From an uncultured Collinsella sp. (GTDB lineage: Bacteria; Actinomycetota; Coriobacteriia; Coriobacteriales; Coriobacteriaceae), in contig URKV01000009.1 in NCBI GenBank assembly GCA_900548565.1, positions 1 through 24,994 of the forward strand: a DNA stretch of 24,994 bases. Reading direction: 5' to 3'. How positions within the stretch are numbered: position 1 is the first letter of the stretch; each line of letters starts with the position of its first letter. The notes under the pieces were generated by a model. That model was not told the origin of the DNA and searched no databases. It worked only from the letters and a program-made list of their open reading frames with translations. Positions 1 through 6,848 of this stretch are shown here, piece by piece. Position numbers and translations under genes: made by a program.

Positions 1-50
1 GATCTACACGCGTAAGATCGTCGGCAGCGTCAGATGTGTATAAGAGACAG
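1..50 (+). other. Illumina Nextera adapter, not genomic
   Basis: Bases 1-9 are the end of the Illumina P5 oligo (GATCTACAC). Bases 10-17 are an 8-base index (GCGTAAGA). Bases 18-31 are TCGTCGGCAGCGTC and bases 32-50 are the Tn5 mosaic end AGATGTGTATAAGAGACAG. The order is exactly that of a Nextera i5 adapter. This is library contamination left at the end of a contig. The open reading frame that appears to start at base 36 takes its ATG from the adapter, so that start is false. Confidence 0.98.
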
Positions 51-593
51 TACAACGATTGCCTGGGCGTCAACACCTACAAGTGCCAGTTCCTGCGTGC
101 CGCCGAGGGCGAAAACGACATCAACCACAATGGCACCGGCGACAAGGGCTCCTCTCGCTGGTTCCTCAAGGGCGTGGGCGAGTCATGCGTACGCGAAGGC
201 GTACCCACCACCGATTGGGACTGGATCATCTATCCCGAGGGCCTCTACGACCTGCTGCTCCGCATTAAGAACGATTACCCCAACTACAAGAAGATCTACA
301 TCACCGAGAACGGCATGGGCTATAAGGACGACTTTGAGGACGGCTTTATCGACGACGCCCCTCGTATCGACTACATGCGCCAGCATCTCGCGTGGATCCT
401 CAAGGCAATCGACGGCGGCGTGAACGTCGACGGCTACTTTGTGTGGTCGCTGCAGGACCAGTTCTCCTGGACCAACGGCTATAACAAGCGCTATGGCCTG
501 TTCTACATCGACTTTGAGACCCAGAAGCGCTATCCCAAGGCGAGCGCGTACTGGTACAAGAACGTCGCAGAGACCGGCCTGCTCATGGCCTAG
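51..593 (+). CDS. lacG: 6-phospho-beta-galactosidase, C-terminal part (5' truncated)
   Basis: This is the C-terminal 180 residues of a glycoside hydrolase family 1 enzyme of about 470 residues. The family hydrolyses lactose 6-phosphate, made by the lactose PTS, to galactose 6-phosphate and glucose in the cytoplasm. ITENG lies at residues 84-88 of the fragment, with the nucleophile at Glu86. The segment SWTNGYNKRYG (139-149) carries Ser139, Lys146 and Tyr148, spaced like the phosphate-binding residues of LacG. The Trp after that Ser is the residue known to favour galactosides over glucosides in this family. The 5' part is missing because the contig starts here; there is no sign that the gene itself is broken. 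It fits the lactose-type EIICB at 2732-4426, although other genes lie between them. A hairpin terminator follows the stop codon. Confidence 0.9.
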   Translation, partial: YNDCLGVNTYKCQFLRAAEGENDINHNGTGDKGSSRWFLKGVGESCVREGVPTTDWDWIIYPEGLYDLLLRIKNDYPNYKKIYITENGMGYKDDFEDGFIDDAPRIDYMRQHLAWILKAIDGGVNVDGYFVWSLQDQFSWTNGYNKRYGLFYIDFETQKRYPKASAYWYKNVAETGLLMA

Positions 594-616
594 TTTCCGC
601 CGCATACCCCCTGTCG

Positions 617-659
617 GCCGCATACGAGCCCCTCCACGGGTTCGCATGCGGCTTTTTTT
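617..659 (+). terminator. Rho-independent terminator of lacG
   Basis: A 15-bp stem pairs 617-631 with 638-652 (one G-U pair and one mismatch) around a 6-base loop. Seven T follow at 653-659. It begins 24 bases after the lacG stop. Confidence 0.85.
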
Positions 660-683
660 GGCTCGGACCTGAGCGAGCCGTTT

Positions 684-740
684 GTCTCAATCTGTAACAT
701 CTAGCAGGGATTTTCGGCCCTAGCTGTTATAGATTTAGAC
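684..740. repeat. 57-bp imperfect palindrome, copy 1
   Basis: The left arm begins GTCTCAATCTGTAACA and the right arm ends TGTTATAGATTTAGAC. The inner part is CTAG...CTAG around a T-rich centre. This is one of five copies in the window, all exactly 57 bp long (684, 764, 6511, 6592, 6672). Confidence 0.85.
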
Positions 741-763
741 GAACGAGCAACCAGGGCTAAAAG

Positions 764-820
764 ATCTCAATCTGTAACACGTAGCCCACTTTCGACCGTC
801 TACCTGTTACAGATCAAGAC
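764..820. repeat. 57-bp imperfect palindrome, copy 2
   Basis: The arms are ATCTCAATCTGTAACA and TGTTACAGATCAAGAC. It lies 23 bp after copy 1, in the same gene-free stretch between lacG and the Fic gene. Confidence 0.85.
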
Positions 821-874
821 AATAAGATAGTCAAATCCGAACTTTCCAAGCAGTTATGAAGCATGGTTTCTAGT

Positions 875-949
875 TTTCGGTATCACGAACATACTTTCGG
901 TATCATTTAATGGTATTATGATACCGAAAGTATGTTCGTGATACCGAAA
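875..949. promoter_or_regulatory. Perfect 32-bp inverted-repeat operator/promoter of the Fic gene
   Basis: Bases 875-906 and 918-949 are perfect reverse complements around an 11-base centre. Each arm holds two copies of TTTCGGTATCA at 20-bp spacing (875 and 895; in inverse at 919 and 939). A likely extended -10 (TGGTATTAT, 911-919) sits at the centre. The last repeat runs into the ribosome binding site (AAAGGAG, 947-953), so a protein bound here would block both transcription and access to the start region. A transcript starting near 925 would contain only the right arm, so this reads as a DNA operator rather than an RNA hairpin. Confidence 0.8.
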
Positions 950-957
950 GGAGCCGC

Positions 958-2190
958 ATGCGCCAGTTCGATTACACCACAGTCCCAGCGGAACTCGAAG
1001 CAACTCCAATCACCAACCTCCTCCTCTCGATACGCGAGCATAAAGGCCGTCAGCTTGCTCTGAGTCAAGTCAAACCCGAGCTTCTATCGTCCCTAATGGA
1101 GGAGGCTAAGATCCAAAGCACCCGATCCTCCAACGGACTTGAAGGAATTGTTACCACCCAAAAAAGACTCAAAGCGATCATGGCGTATTCCGCCAAGCCA
1201 AGCTCCCGCGCAGAGGAAGAAATCGCTGGATACCGAGATGTGCTGTCGCTTATTCACGAGCAACACGATTCCATTCCCGTAACGCCATCGGTCATTCTGC
1301 AGTTGCATCGTGACCTCATGGCGCACACGGCAATCTCGTATGGAGGCCATTGGAAAGATGGCGATAACGAAATCGTCTCCATTGACGATCAAGGTAATCG
1401 ATTTGTGCGCTTTAGGCCCCCTTCGGCTCTAGCAACCCCGGGACTTATTAAAGAAGCCTGCCAGTCCCTCAACGATGCTTTATCTCGCCAAGTTTGCGAT
1501 CCCCTCCTTATATCGCTCCGCTTTATCTTCGATTTTGTTAGCATTCATCCCTTCAACGATGGCAATGGCAGGATGAGCCGGCTCCTTACAACGCTGCTGC
1601 TCGAAAAGACTGGATACGACGTTGCGCGTTACATCAGCATCGAACGACTTATTGAAGACAACAAGGCGCTCTACTACAACGCCCTCGCTGCAAGCTCCAC
1701 TGGATGGAATGAAAATCAAAACACCGAAGCACCTTTTATCCGTTTCATGCTCGGAACAACCCTAGCCGCCTACCGACAGCTCGAGCAGCGTACCTTAATT
1801 GAATCAAGCACTCGTCCCATGTCGAAGCAAGCGCGCATCGCTGTTCTATTTCAACAGAGACCCGGCGTCATTAAGAAATCCGACATCCGGTCCAACTGCC
1901 CCGATATCAGCGAGGTAACCGTTAAACGAACCCTCGGTCAGCTTGTTAGTTGCAGCGCAATCGAAAAAACAGGAGCGGGCCGTTCGACGGGCTACATACT
2001 CAAAGACGTCCATGCTCTAGAACTATTCTTGCAATCCACAATACCCGATGGCGAGGCCGCAATAACAAAAGAGGCTCCAAAGGATAAGCTCCTTGAACGT
2101 GTAAACCACGCCGAGGATGAAAGCAAAGAGGGACTCTATGAAGACTATGATTCATTCTCAAGGGACATAAAGACGAAATACGGAGTCTAG
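958..2190 (+). CDS. Fic-domain protein (class II) with C-terminal winged helix
   Basis: Fic enzymes transfer AMP or another nucleotide moiety from a nucleotide to hydroxyl side chains of target proteins. The 410-residue product has the full catalytic motif HPFNDGNGRMSR at 197-208, with the catalytic His197. SNGLEG at 58-63 matches the inhibitory (S/T)xxxE(G/N) helix. Because it lies N-terminal to the Fic core in the same chain, this is a self-inhibited class II protein that needs no separate antitoxin, and none is seen next to it. The N-terminal part (about 1-100) is all-helical as in stand-alone Fic proteins. Residues about 285-350 look like a winged helix-turn-helix, so the protein could bind the palindrome in front of its own gene (inference). 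The start has a good ribosome binding site. Base composition is more A/T-rich than in the sugar genes from 6849 on. The target protein is unknown. Confidence 0.9.
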   Translation: MRQFDYTTVPAELEATPITNLLLSIREHKGRQLALSQVKPELLSSLMEEAKIQSTRSSNGLEGIVTTQKRLKAIMAYSAKPSSRAEEEIAGYRDVLSLIHEQHDSIPVTPSVILQLHRDLMAHTAISYGGHWKDGDNEIVSIDDQGNRFVRFRPPSALATPGLIKEACQSLNDALSRQVCDPLLISLRFIFDFVSIHPFNDGNGRMSRLLTTLLLEKTGYDVARYISIERLIEDNKALYYNALAASSTGWNENQNTEAPFIRFMLGTTLAAYRQLEQRTLIESSTRPMSKQARIAVLFQQRPGVIKKSDIRSNCPDISEVTVKRTLGQLVSCSAIEKTGAGRSTGYILKDVHALELFLQSTIPDGEAAITKEAPKDKLLERVNHAEDESKEGLYEDYDSFSRDIKTKYGV

Positions 2191-2229
2191 TCATATCTCA
2201 GAATAGCCTCATCCTTGTTGCTCAAAGTT

Positions 2230-2600
2230 ATTTGCGCGTCATTGTAAAGCGGTACCCCTGCGCCGGCAGGGGGGGGCAGAAGTATCGCCTGCCGATCCTG
2301 CTGGAGTCGGCAATCAGATAGCGCGCATCGGCCTTGCTAAAGGCGAGCTGCTGGATACGGCCCTCGTCCATGTTGGACGTAGATATGTCACCGTCCAGAA
2401 TGCCGTTGGCACCGATAAACGCCGTGTCAATCCCTAGTGCGCGCAGGGCATCCTCGGCCGTGGGCCCCACAAAGGCGGCGGTGCGGCGGCGGTACATGCC
2501 GCCCACCAGGCACAGCTCGCAATCCTCGCGCGCCTCGAGCAGGTTAAAGACCGAAAGCGAATTGGTCTCATAGATGGAAGGCAGTTTGTCGGTGACTCGG
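2230..2600 (-). pseudogene. Fragment of a DeoR-family regulator
   Basis: The reverse strand from about 2576 to 2270 encodes a stretch closely matching the middle of the intact DeoR protein at 6849-7613, from TNSLSVFNLLEARED to LIADSSRIG. At DNA level the two run side by side at about 90% identity by eye over some 240 bp. The helix-turn-helix part and most of the sensor start are missing, an in-frame stop lies just upstream, and the C-terminus is lost after a run of G. Both copies are followed by the same 13 bases (ATTTGCGCGTCAT at 2230 and 6749), so this is a decayed duplicate including downstream flank. It is not expected to be functional. Confidence 0.85.
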
Positions 2601-2653
2601 AGAGCGCCAATGCGATCTCACGACGGTTGCGCTCATTGTCTCAATTAGATACT

Positions 2654-2696
2654 CAACGAAATACGGCCCCGCAGCTCAATAAGCTGCGGGGCCGTA
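2654..2696 (-). terminator. Hairpin terminator of lacE
   Basis: A perfect 15-bp stem pairs 2662-2676 with 2682-2696 around a 5-base loop. On the minus strand it is followed by TTTCGTT. It lies 35 bases beyond the lacE stop. The U-tract is short, but the stem is very stable. Confidence 0.75.
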
Positions 2697-2731
2697 CTAT
2701 ACACCGACGAATCAACGACGGAGTGCATCCA

Positions 2732-4426
2732 CTATTTGGCCAGCTCCTGAACGATCCAGTCAATTGCACCTTCGGGATCGTTGGTAAGGTCGATATACTC
2801 CTTGCCCCTTGTGGTGAGCAGTTTAATTCCAAGGCGATCGGTATCGGCCTTCATAGCGTCATAGTACATGCGTGCCTGGGGCGCCAGAACAATCACGTTG
2901 TACTGATCCATCGTATCATAGTGGCTTCCGTACGCACCGGACTGAGAAACCAGATCGATACCCTTAGCAGCGGCGCCTTCGCGAAGAGCATTTGCCAAGA
3001 GAGTCGAAGTGCCGGCACCCTGGCAAAGCACAAGCACGCGGATCTGCTCCGCCTTGTCCTTTACCGCCTCGAGAGCTTTTGCGACATTTTCCTGTGCGGC
3101 AATAGCATCTGCATCCGAGGTTCCTGCAGCCTCCTTTGCAGACTCTTCCAAACAAAGCTGATGGTCGTATGCCTTACAGAACGGATAGTAAATTACAAAG
3201 TCAACGACCAACAGCACTGCAATCAATACAAGAGAGCGTAGATCAAGGCCTGTGGTGAGGAATGCACCGATTGGGCCGGGAAGCGCCCACGGCATGGTAT
3301 ACATGGGGGCGTTCATTCCAATGACGTCAATGAAAAACTTACCGATTATAGCGTTGACCATAGGAGCCGCTAGGAAGGGCACGAACATATAGGGATTGAG
3401 AACAATCGGCATACCGAAGAGAACGGGCTCGTTAACTCCAAAAATCACCGGGATAATCGATGCCTTGCCCATGGCTTTAAGCTGCTTGGAACGCATAAAC
3501 ATGATCAGGATAATAGGAACGATGAACGTGCAGCCAGAACCGCCCAGACCGCCGATGAAGTTTGTAAAGTCCAGCGCGAGAGCAATTGACGGGTGTCCAC
3601 CTGCCTGGAAAACCGCAAGATTGGTAACGGTATTGTCGTAGAGCGCAGCATTGATCGGCGTCATGACAACCGAGGCACCGTGAATACCCATAAATTGGAA
3701 AAGTGCGACCGCGCCTTCGATAAGCGCCATGCCAGGATAGGTGTCGACCGCGGAGAACAGCGGCGAGATGAGAGCGGATACCAAATTGGCGAACGGCACA
3801 GCAAGCAGCTTACGGCTCGCGAGATCGATAACAGCGCACGCAAGGATTGAAAACCCAAACGCAAAGATATCGCGAAAGCTCTGCGCAATAGAGCCAGGGA
3901 CCTCTTTGGGGAGCTTGATCGTCACATTATGGCTAATGCACACCTTATAGATATTAACGGTCAAGAATGCGGATACGAACGCAGCGATAAAACCCTTGGT
4001 TCCCATGTAGCCGGTTTCAAAAACAGACGTATCTGCTCCGCCAATCGAGACAACATCGTTCGTCACCGATAGCAAGAACATGCCGCACATGGCACAAACC
4101 ATGCACGAGGTGGGGTTGAGAGATTTGCCCGAAGGCATGCGGCGGTTCATCGACTTGGCAAGTGAGCTCGCCGTGGTGCCGGCCACCATAATGCCAAGAA
4201 GTCCCATGGTATATGCATAGATTTTATTGAAGAAATCCAGCACCTCAGACGGAAGCGCGATGCCTACATAGGCAGGGAGCGTCGAAAGAAGAAGGAACAG
4301 ACTCGAGAACAGCACAATTGGCATATTCGAGAGAAAGCCATCCTTGATCGCCACCAGATATATGTTCCTTGAGATTTTGTCGAAGAGGGCCTGGTGTTTT
4401 TCAAGGAATTTGACGATAGCGTCCAT
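2732..4426 (-). CDS. lacE: PTS lactose-family EIICB component
   Basis: This membrane permease imports and phosphorylates lactose, or a related beta-galactoside or beta-glucoside. The 564 residues match the size of LacE (about 565-570) and its EIIC-EIIB order. The N-terminus (EKHQALFDKISRNIYLVAIKDGF) is typical of the family. About eight to ten hydrophobic segments fill residues 25-430, with the sugar-site motif GVNEPVLFG. A charged Ala/Glu linker leads to the EIIB domain, whose phosphoacceptor is Cys468 in VLCQGAGTSTLL. I chose the ATG at 4426 because AAAGGA lies before it and homologues start there; an in-frame codon at 4456 has no such support. No lactose EIIA is in the window, so it must be encoded elsewhere. 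The gene is transcribed divergently from the TIM-barrel-like gene. Cellobiose or chitobiose is a possible alternative substrate. Confidence 0.88.
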   Translation of the reverse strand: MDAIVKFLEKHQALFDKISRNIYLVAIKDGFLSNMPIVLFSSLFLLLSTLPAYVGIALPSEVLDFFNKIYAYTMGLLGIMVAGTTASSLAKSMNRRMPSGKSLNPTSCMVCAMCGMFLLSVTNDVVSIGGADTSVFETGYMGTKGFIAAFVSAFLTVNIYKVCISHNVTIKLPKEVPGSIAQSFRDIFAFGFSILACAVIDLASRKLLAVPFANLVSALISPLFSAVDTYPGMALIEGAVALFQFMGIHGASVVMTPINAALYDNTVTNLAVFQAGGHPSIALALDFTNFIGGLGGSGCTFIVPIILIMFMRSKQLKAMGKASIIPVIFGVNEPVLFGMPIVLNPYMFVPFLAAPMVNAIIGKFFIDVIGMNAPMYTMPWALPGPIGAFLTTGLDLRSLVLIAVLLVVDFVIYYPFCKAYDHQLCLEESAKEAAGTSDADAIAAQENVAKALEAVKDKAEQIRVLVLCQGAGTSTLLANALREGAAAKGIDLVSQSGAYGSHYDTMDQYNVIVLAPQARMYYDAMKADTDRLGIKLLTTRGKEYIDLTNDPEGAIDWIVQELAK

Positions 4427-4564
4427 AAGACATCCTTTCATGTTTCCCGGACACACAACGATTTATCCGGACTCAACCGTCGTCGTCCCAGTTTGTATCC
4501 ACGTATGTAAATGAATACGTTCTCGTGCGAAATGTAATATCATTTGCGCGATTTGTCATAACCA

Positions 4565-4593
4565 ATTCTTTTTCTGCTTTGTCGATATGTCAA
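4565..4593 (-). promoter_or_regulatory. Candidate lacE promoter
   Basis: On the minus strand TTGACA (4593-4588) is a perfect -35. It is followed after 17 bases by AAGAAT (4570-4565), a 4/6 match to the -10. The inverted-repeat half-site TCGGTGAACG (4610-4619) lies 16 bp upstream. Confidence 0.45.
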
Positions 4594-4609
4594 GAATTCA
4601 AATACTTAT

Positions 4610-4736
4610 TCGGTGAACGGCAGTTGCGTAATTTTAGATTTGTCCAGCTAAAGGCTATTTTTTCGGAGCAGTACAATAAGTTTGCAATCGTTCACCGATT
4701 GGATATAACATATTTAATATATTGTTGTAACAATAT
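4610..4736. promoter_or_regulatory. Divergent regulatory region with two inverted repeats
   Basis: TCGGTGAACG (4610-4619) and its exact reverse complement CGTTCACCGA (4689-4698) lie 70 bp apart. The second falls within the spacer of a candidate plus-strand promoter (TTTGCA 4681-4686, 17-bp spacer, TATAAC 4704-4709). Just past the expected start point is the near-perfect palindrome ATATTGTT-GT-AACAATAT (4719-4736), well placed as a repressor operator for the TIM-barrel/GntR pair. The whole gap 4427-4782 is strongly A/T-rich and carries no gene. Confidence 0.5.
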
Positions 4737-4782
4737 TAGTGACGATGTCACAAGCCTGTCGTTCTAGTCAAAGGAAGTAACA

Positions 4783-5703
4783 ATGCCCAAACGATTACTG
4801 AACATGTCCGCATCCGATTTTGCCGCCACGTCACCCATGGATCTAAAGCAGGCAATTCTGGCCTCCGAGGGACGTACCATCATGGCGGAAAACGTACCCT
4901 CTTCCCAATTTCTCAGCGGCGTTACTAATGCAGAAATCGAACGTGCCGCAGGTGCCGACCTGCTTCTGTTTAACGCGTTCGATGTGTTCGATCCAGTTAT
5001 TGCCGGTATTCCAGATGATCTCAATGAAAACCCGGTCACTTGGGTGAAGCGAGCATGCGGAAGGCCGATTGGCGTCAATCTGGAGCCAGTTGATAACGAG
5101 GCAGAGATGTCTGAATCCCGTACGGAAATCCCCATGGGTCGTCGCGTCTCTCCCAAGACCTTAGAAAAGGCTAACGAACTCGGATTTGATTTTATCTGCC
5201 TGACGGGCAACCCTGGAACTGGCGTCTCCAACGATGCGATCGCCCATTCAATCAAACTCTCCAAAGAGCATTTCAATGGCCTGATCATAGCCGGAAAAAT
5301 GCATGGAGCAGGCGTTGCGGAACCTGTCATGACGCTCGAAATAGCGCGCGAGTTTGTTGACCTCGGTGTCGATATCCTTCTCGTGCCAGCCCCCTACACC
5401 GTCCCCTGCTTCCAAGAAGCAGACCTGCGCGCCATCGTAGACTTTGTGCGATCCTACAACGTAGGCAAGTCAATTGAAGAGAAGGTTCTCGTCATGGCGG
5501 CGAACGGGACGAGTCAAGACTCTTGCGACAGCGAGACCATTAAGAAAATAGGCCTTGCAGCAAAAGCAGCCGGCGCTGACCTCCAACATATCGGGGACTC
5601 CATGAACGGTATTTGCCTGCCCCAGAATATCTTCACGCTCGGACAAGCCCTTCGTGGATACAGGCATCAGATCATCATGCTGAGCCGCTCTGTGATACGT
5701 TAA
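4783..5703 (+). CDS. Uncharacterised TIM-barrel-like protein, DUF7916-type
   Basis: The product has 306 residues. I recognise it as a family often mislabelled 'haloacid dehalogenase-like' or 'PEP phosphonomutase-like', found next to lactose/cellobiose PTS genes; no reaction is established to my knowledge. The visible pattern fits a (beta/alpha)8 barrel: strand-like segments alternate with helices, for example GADLLLFNAFDVFDPV, GRPIGVNLEPV, GFDFICLTGNPGTGVSND, GLIIAGKMHG, GVDILLVPAPYTVPC, and VLVMAANGTSQDSCD followed by AGADLQHIGD. The conserved acids, Asn and the glycine-rich ends of strands suggest binding of a phosphorylated sugar (inference). AAGGAAG precedes the start. It is followed after 72 bp by a GntR gene in the same direction, and it is divergent from lacE, so it probably acts on a product of that PTS. 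Confidence 0.65.
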   Translation: MPKRLLNMSASDFAATSPMDLKQAILASEGRTIMAENVPSSQFLSGVTNAEIERAAGADLLLFNAFDVFDPVIAGIPDDLNENPVTWVKRACGRPIGVNLEPVDNEAEMSESRTEIPMGRRVSPKTLEKANELGFDFICLTGNPGTGVSNDAIAHSIKLSKEHFNGLIIAGKMHGAGVAEPVMTLEIAREFVDLGVDILLVPAPYTVPCFQEADLRAIVDFVRSYNVGKSIEEKVLVMAANGTSQDSCDSETIKKIGLAAKAAGADLQHIGDSMNGICLPQNIFTLGQALRGYRHQIIMLSRSVIR

Positions 5704-5775
5704 GATTGTTGCGCTCAAGCTACATCCCGACTGAGGCAACCATCAGATACCACCAATATGCAAACTGAGGCTCTA

Positions 5776-6495
5776 ATGCTCGATACACATGAAAAACGGC
5801 CACTCTATTTACAGCTCACCGACGCGTTGCTCAAGCAGATCGTCGATGTGTATCAAGCAGACGATAAACTTCCAACAGAAATGGAACTCTGCGACGAATA
5901 CGCCGTAAGCAGAACAACCGTCCGACTTGCCATGAGTGAGCTGGAGCGTCGTGGAAGTATCTATCGAATCCAAGGTAAGGGATCGTTTGTTGCACCGAAA
6001 CGCGTTAGCGAGCTCAATTCACTTTTAGACTTTGACTTTGCAAGCCATTGCGATGGCGTTGATCCGGATGCCATCACCAAACATTTCGGCGGCCTCACAT
6101 CAGGTCGTCCAATTTCCGTAATGATGCTCCAACAATTTGGATGTCAAAGTCGCGATGAGATTCAGCGTCTTGAATTGACCTACGAACTTGAAGGCAGCTT
6201 CATAGGCGCTGATACGTTCTTCATTTCAAAGTCGCGCGTTCCGAATAACCAGTTAGATTTTCAGGCATTTAGCAGAATCATGGACGACTTGTCCAAGTCT
6301 ATCCAATCTGTTAGAGAAAGCTATAGAGCACGTGAGCTTAGCGATTCCGAAGCCAGCAATTATGGTGTTGCAAAACTTCCGGTCATCGAACTGACTCATT
6401 ATGCTTACGACTCCGGAGGCAAACTAATTACAATTGTCTGCCGCACCATCTTAACTGGGCGAATCCCTTATCAGAATTTTATTTTCAAGTCCTAA
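5776..6495 (+). CDS. GntR/HutC-family regulator with UTRA domain
   Basis: This is a 239-residue repressor-type protein. The N-terminal winged helix (about 8-70) has the family signature LPTEMELCDEYAVSRTTVRLAMSELERRG followed by IQGKGSFV. Residues about 85-235 form a UTRA effector domain, which in this family binds a phosphosugar. I chose the ATG at 5776 because GAGG lies 5 bases before it. The in-frame ATG at 5758 has no ribosome binding site, but would add only six residues. It follows the TIM-barrel-like gene in the same direction and probably shares its transcript. Its most likely targets are that operon and lacE, through the palindrome at 4719-4736 (inference). No clear terminator follows, only a T-rich stretch and then the 57-bp palindromes. 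Confidence 0.85.
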   Translation: MLDTHEKRPLYLQLTDALLKQIVDVYQADDKLPTEMELCDEYAVSRTTVRLAMSELERRGSIYRIQGKGSFVAPKRVSELNSLLDFDFASHCDGVDPDAITKHFGGLTSGRPISVMMLQQFGCQSRDEIQRLELTYELEGSFIGADTFFISKSRVPNNQLDFQAFSRIMDDLSKSIQSVRESYRARELSDSEASNYGVAKLPVIELTHYAYDSGGKLITIVCRTILTGRIPYQNFIFKS

Positions 6496-6510
6496 TGTTC
6501 TTTTTCTTTT

Positions 6511-6567
6511 GTCTCGATCTGTAACACGTAGCCGAGTTTTTAAGTCCTAGCTGTTACAGGTCGAGAC
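6511..6567. repeat. 57-bp imperfect palindrome, copy 3
   Basis: The arms are GTCTCGATCTGTAACA and TGTTACAGGTCGAGAC. The A-to-G change at arm position 6 is matched by a T-to-C change on the other side, so pairing is kept. Confidence 0.85.
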
Positions 6568-6591
6568 AAACAAGGTAGACCCCGCCGAATT

Positions 6592-6648
6592 GTCTCAATC
6601 TGTAACACTAGGACCGGTTTTGGACGTCTAGATGTTACAGATTGAGAT
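6592..6648. repeat. 57-bp imperfect palindrome, copy 4
   Basis: The arms are GTCTCAATCTGTAACA and TGTTACAGATTGAGAT. They pair at 15 of 16 positions, the best-preserved copy. It lies 24 bp after copy 3. Confidence 0.85.
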
Positions 6649-6671
6649 GAATGCGCAGGCCAATCCTCTCA

Positions 6672-6728
6672 ATCTCAATCTGTAACATCTGGCTCGCTTT
6701 TGGCCGCCTAGATGTCACAGGTTGAGAC
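6672..6728. repeat. 57-bp imperfect palindrome, copy 5
   Basis: The arms are ATCTCAATCTGTAACA and TGTCACAGGTTGAGAC. It lies 23 bp after copy 4, giving three evenly spaced units. Between it and 6848 I see no gene; bases 6749-6761 repeat the flank of the DeoR fragment. Confidence 0.85.
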
Positions 6729-6848
6729 GATTTGATAGCGGAGTCCTCATTTGCGCGTCATATCGCGTAGCGCTGACGCGTTGATTCCCCACAATGACAG
6801 GAGGCAAAAGTCCTTCCGCAGGGCTTGTTGGCAATCCCGTAGCGATAG

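Noticed and set aside
36..50. ATG at base 36 as the start of the first gene
   Set aside because: It lies inside the adapter; the genomic frame simply enters open at base 51.
684..820. The palindromes as intrinsic terminators
   Set aside because: No T-tract follows either arm, and a good terminator already ends lacG at 617-659.
2627..3241. 204-codon plus-strand frame over the lacE 3' end
   Set aside because: It spans the lacE terminator and is the antisense of the EIIB domain.
4525..4767. 80-codon frame between lacE and the TIM-barrel-like gene
   Set aside because: It has no ribosome binding site, covers both promoters and operators, and reads like no known protein.
684..6728. The 57-bp palindromes as integron attC sites or a CRISPR array
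   Set aside because: They lack the GTTRRRY core and no integrase is present. They are palindromic over their whole length, and only two or three lie together with short similar spacers, so neither type fits.
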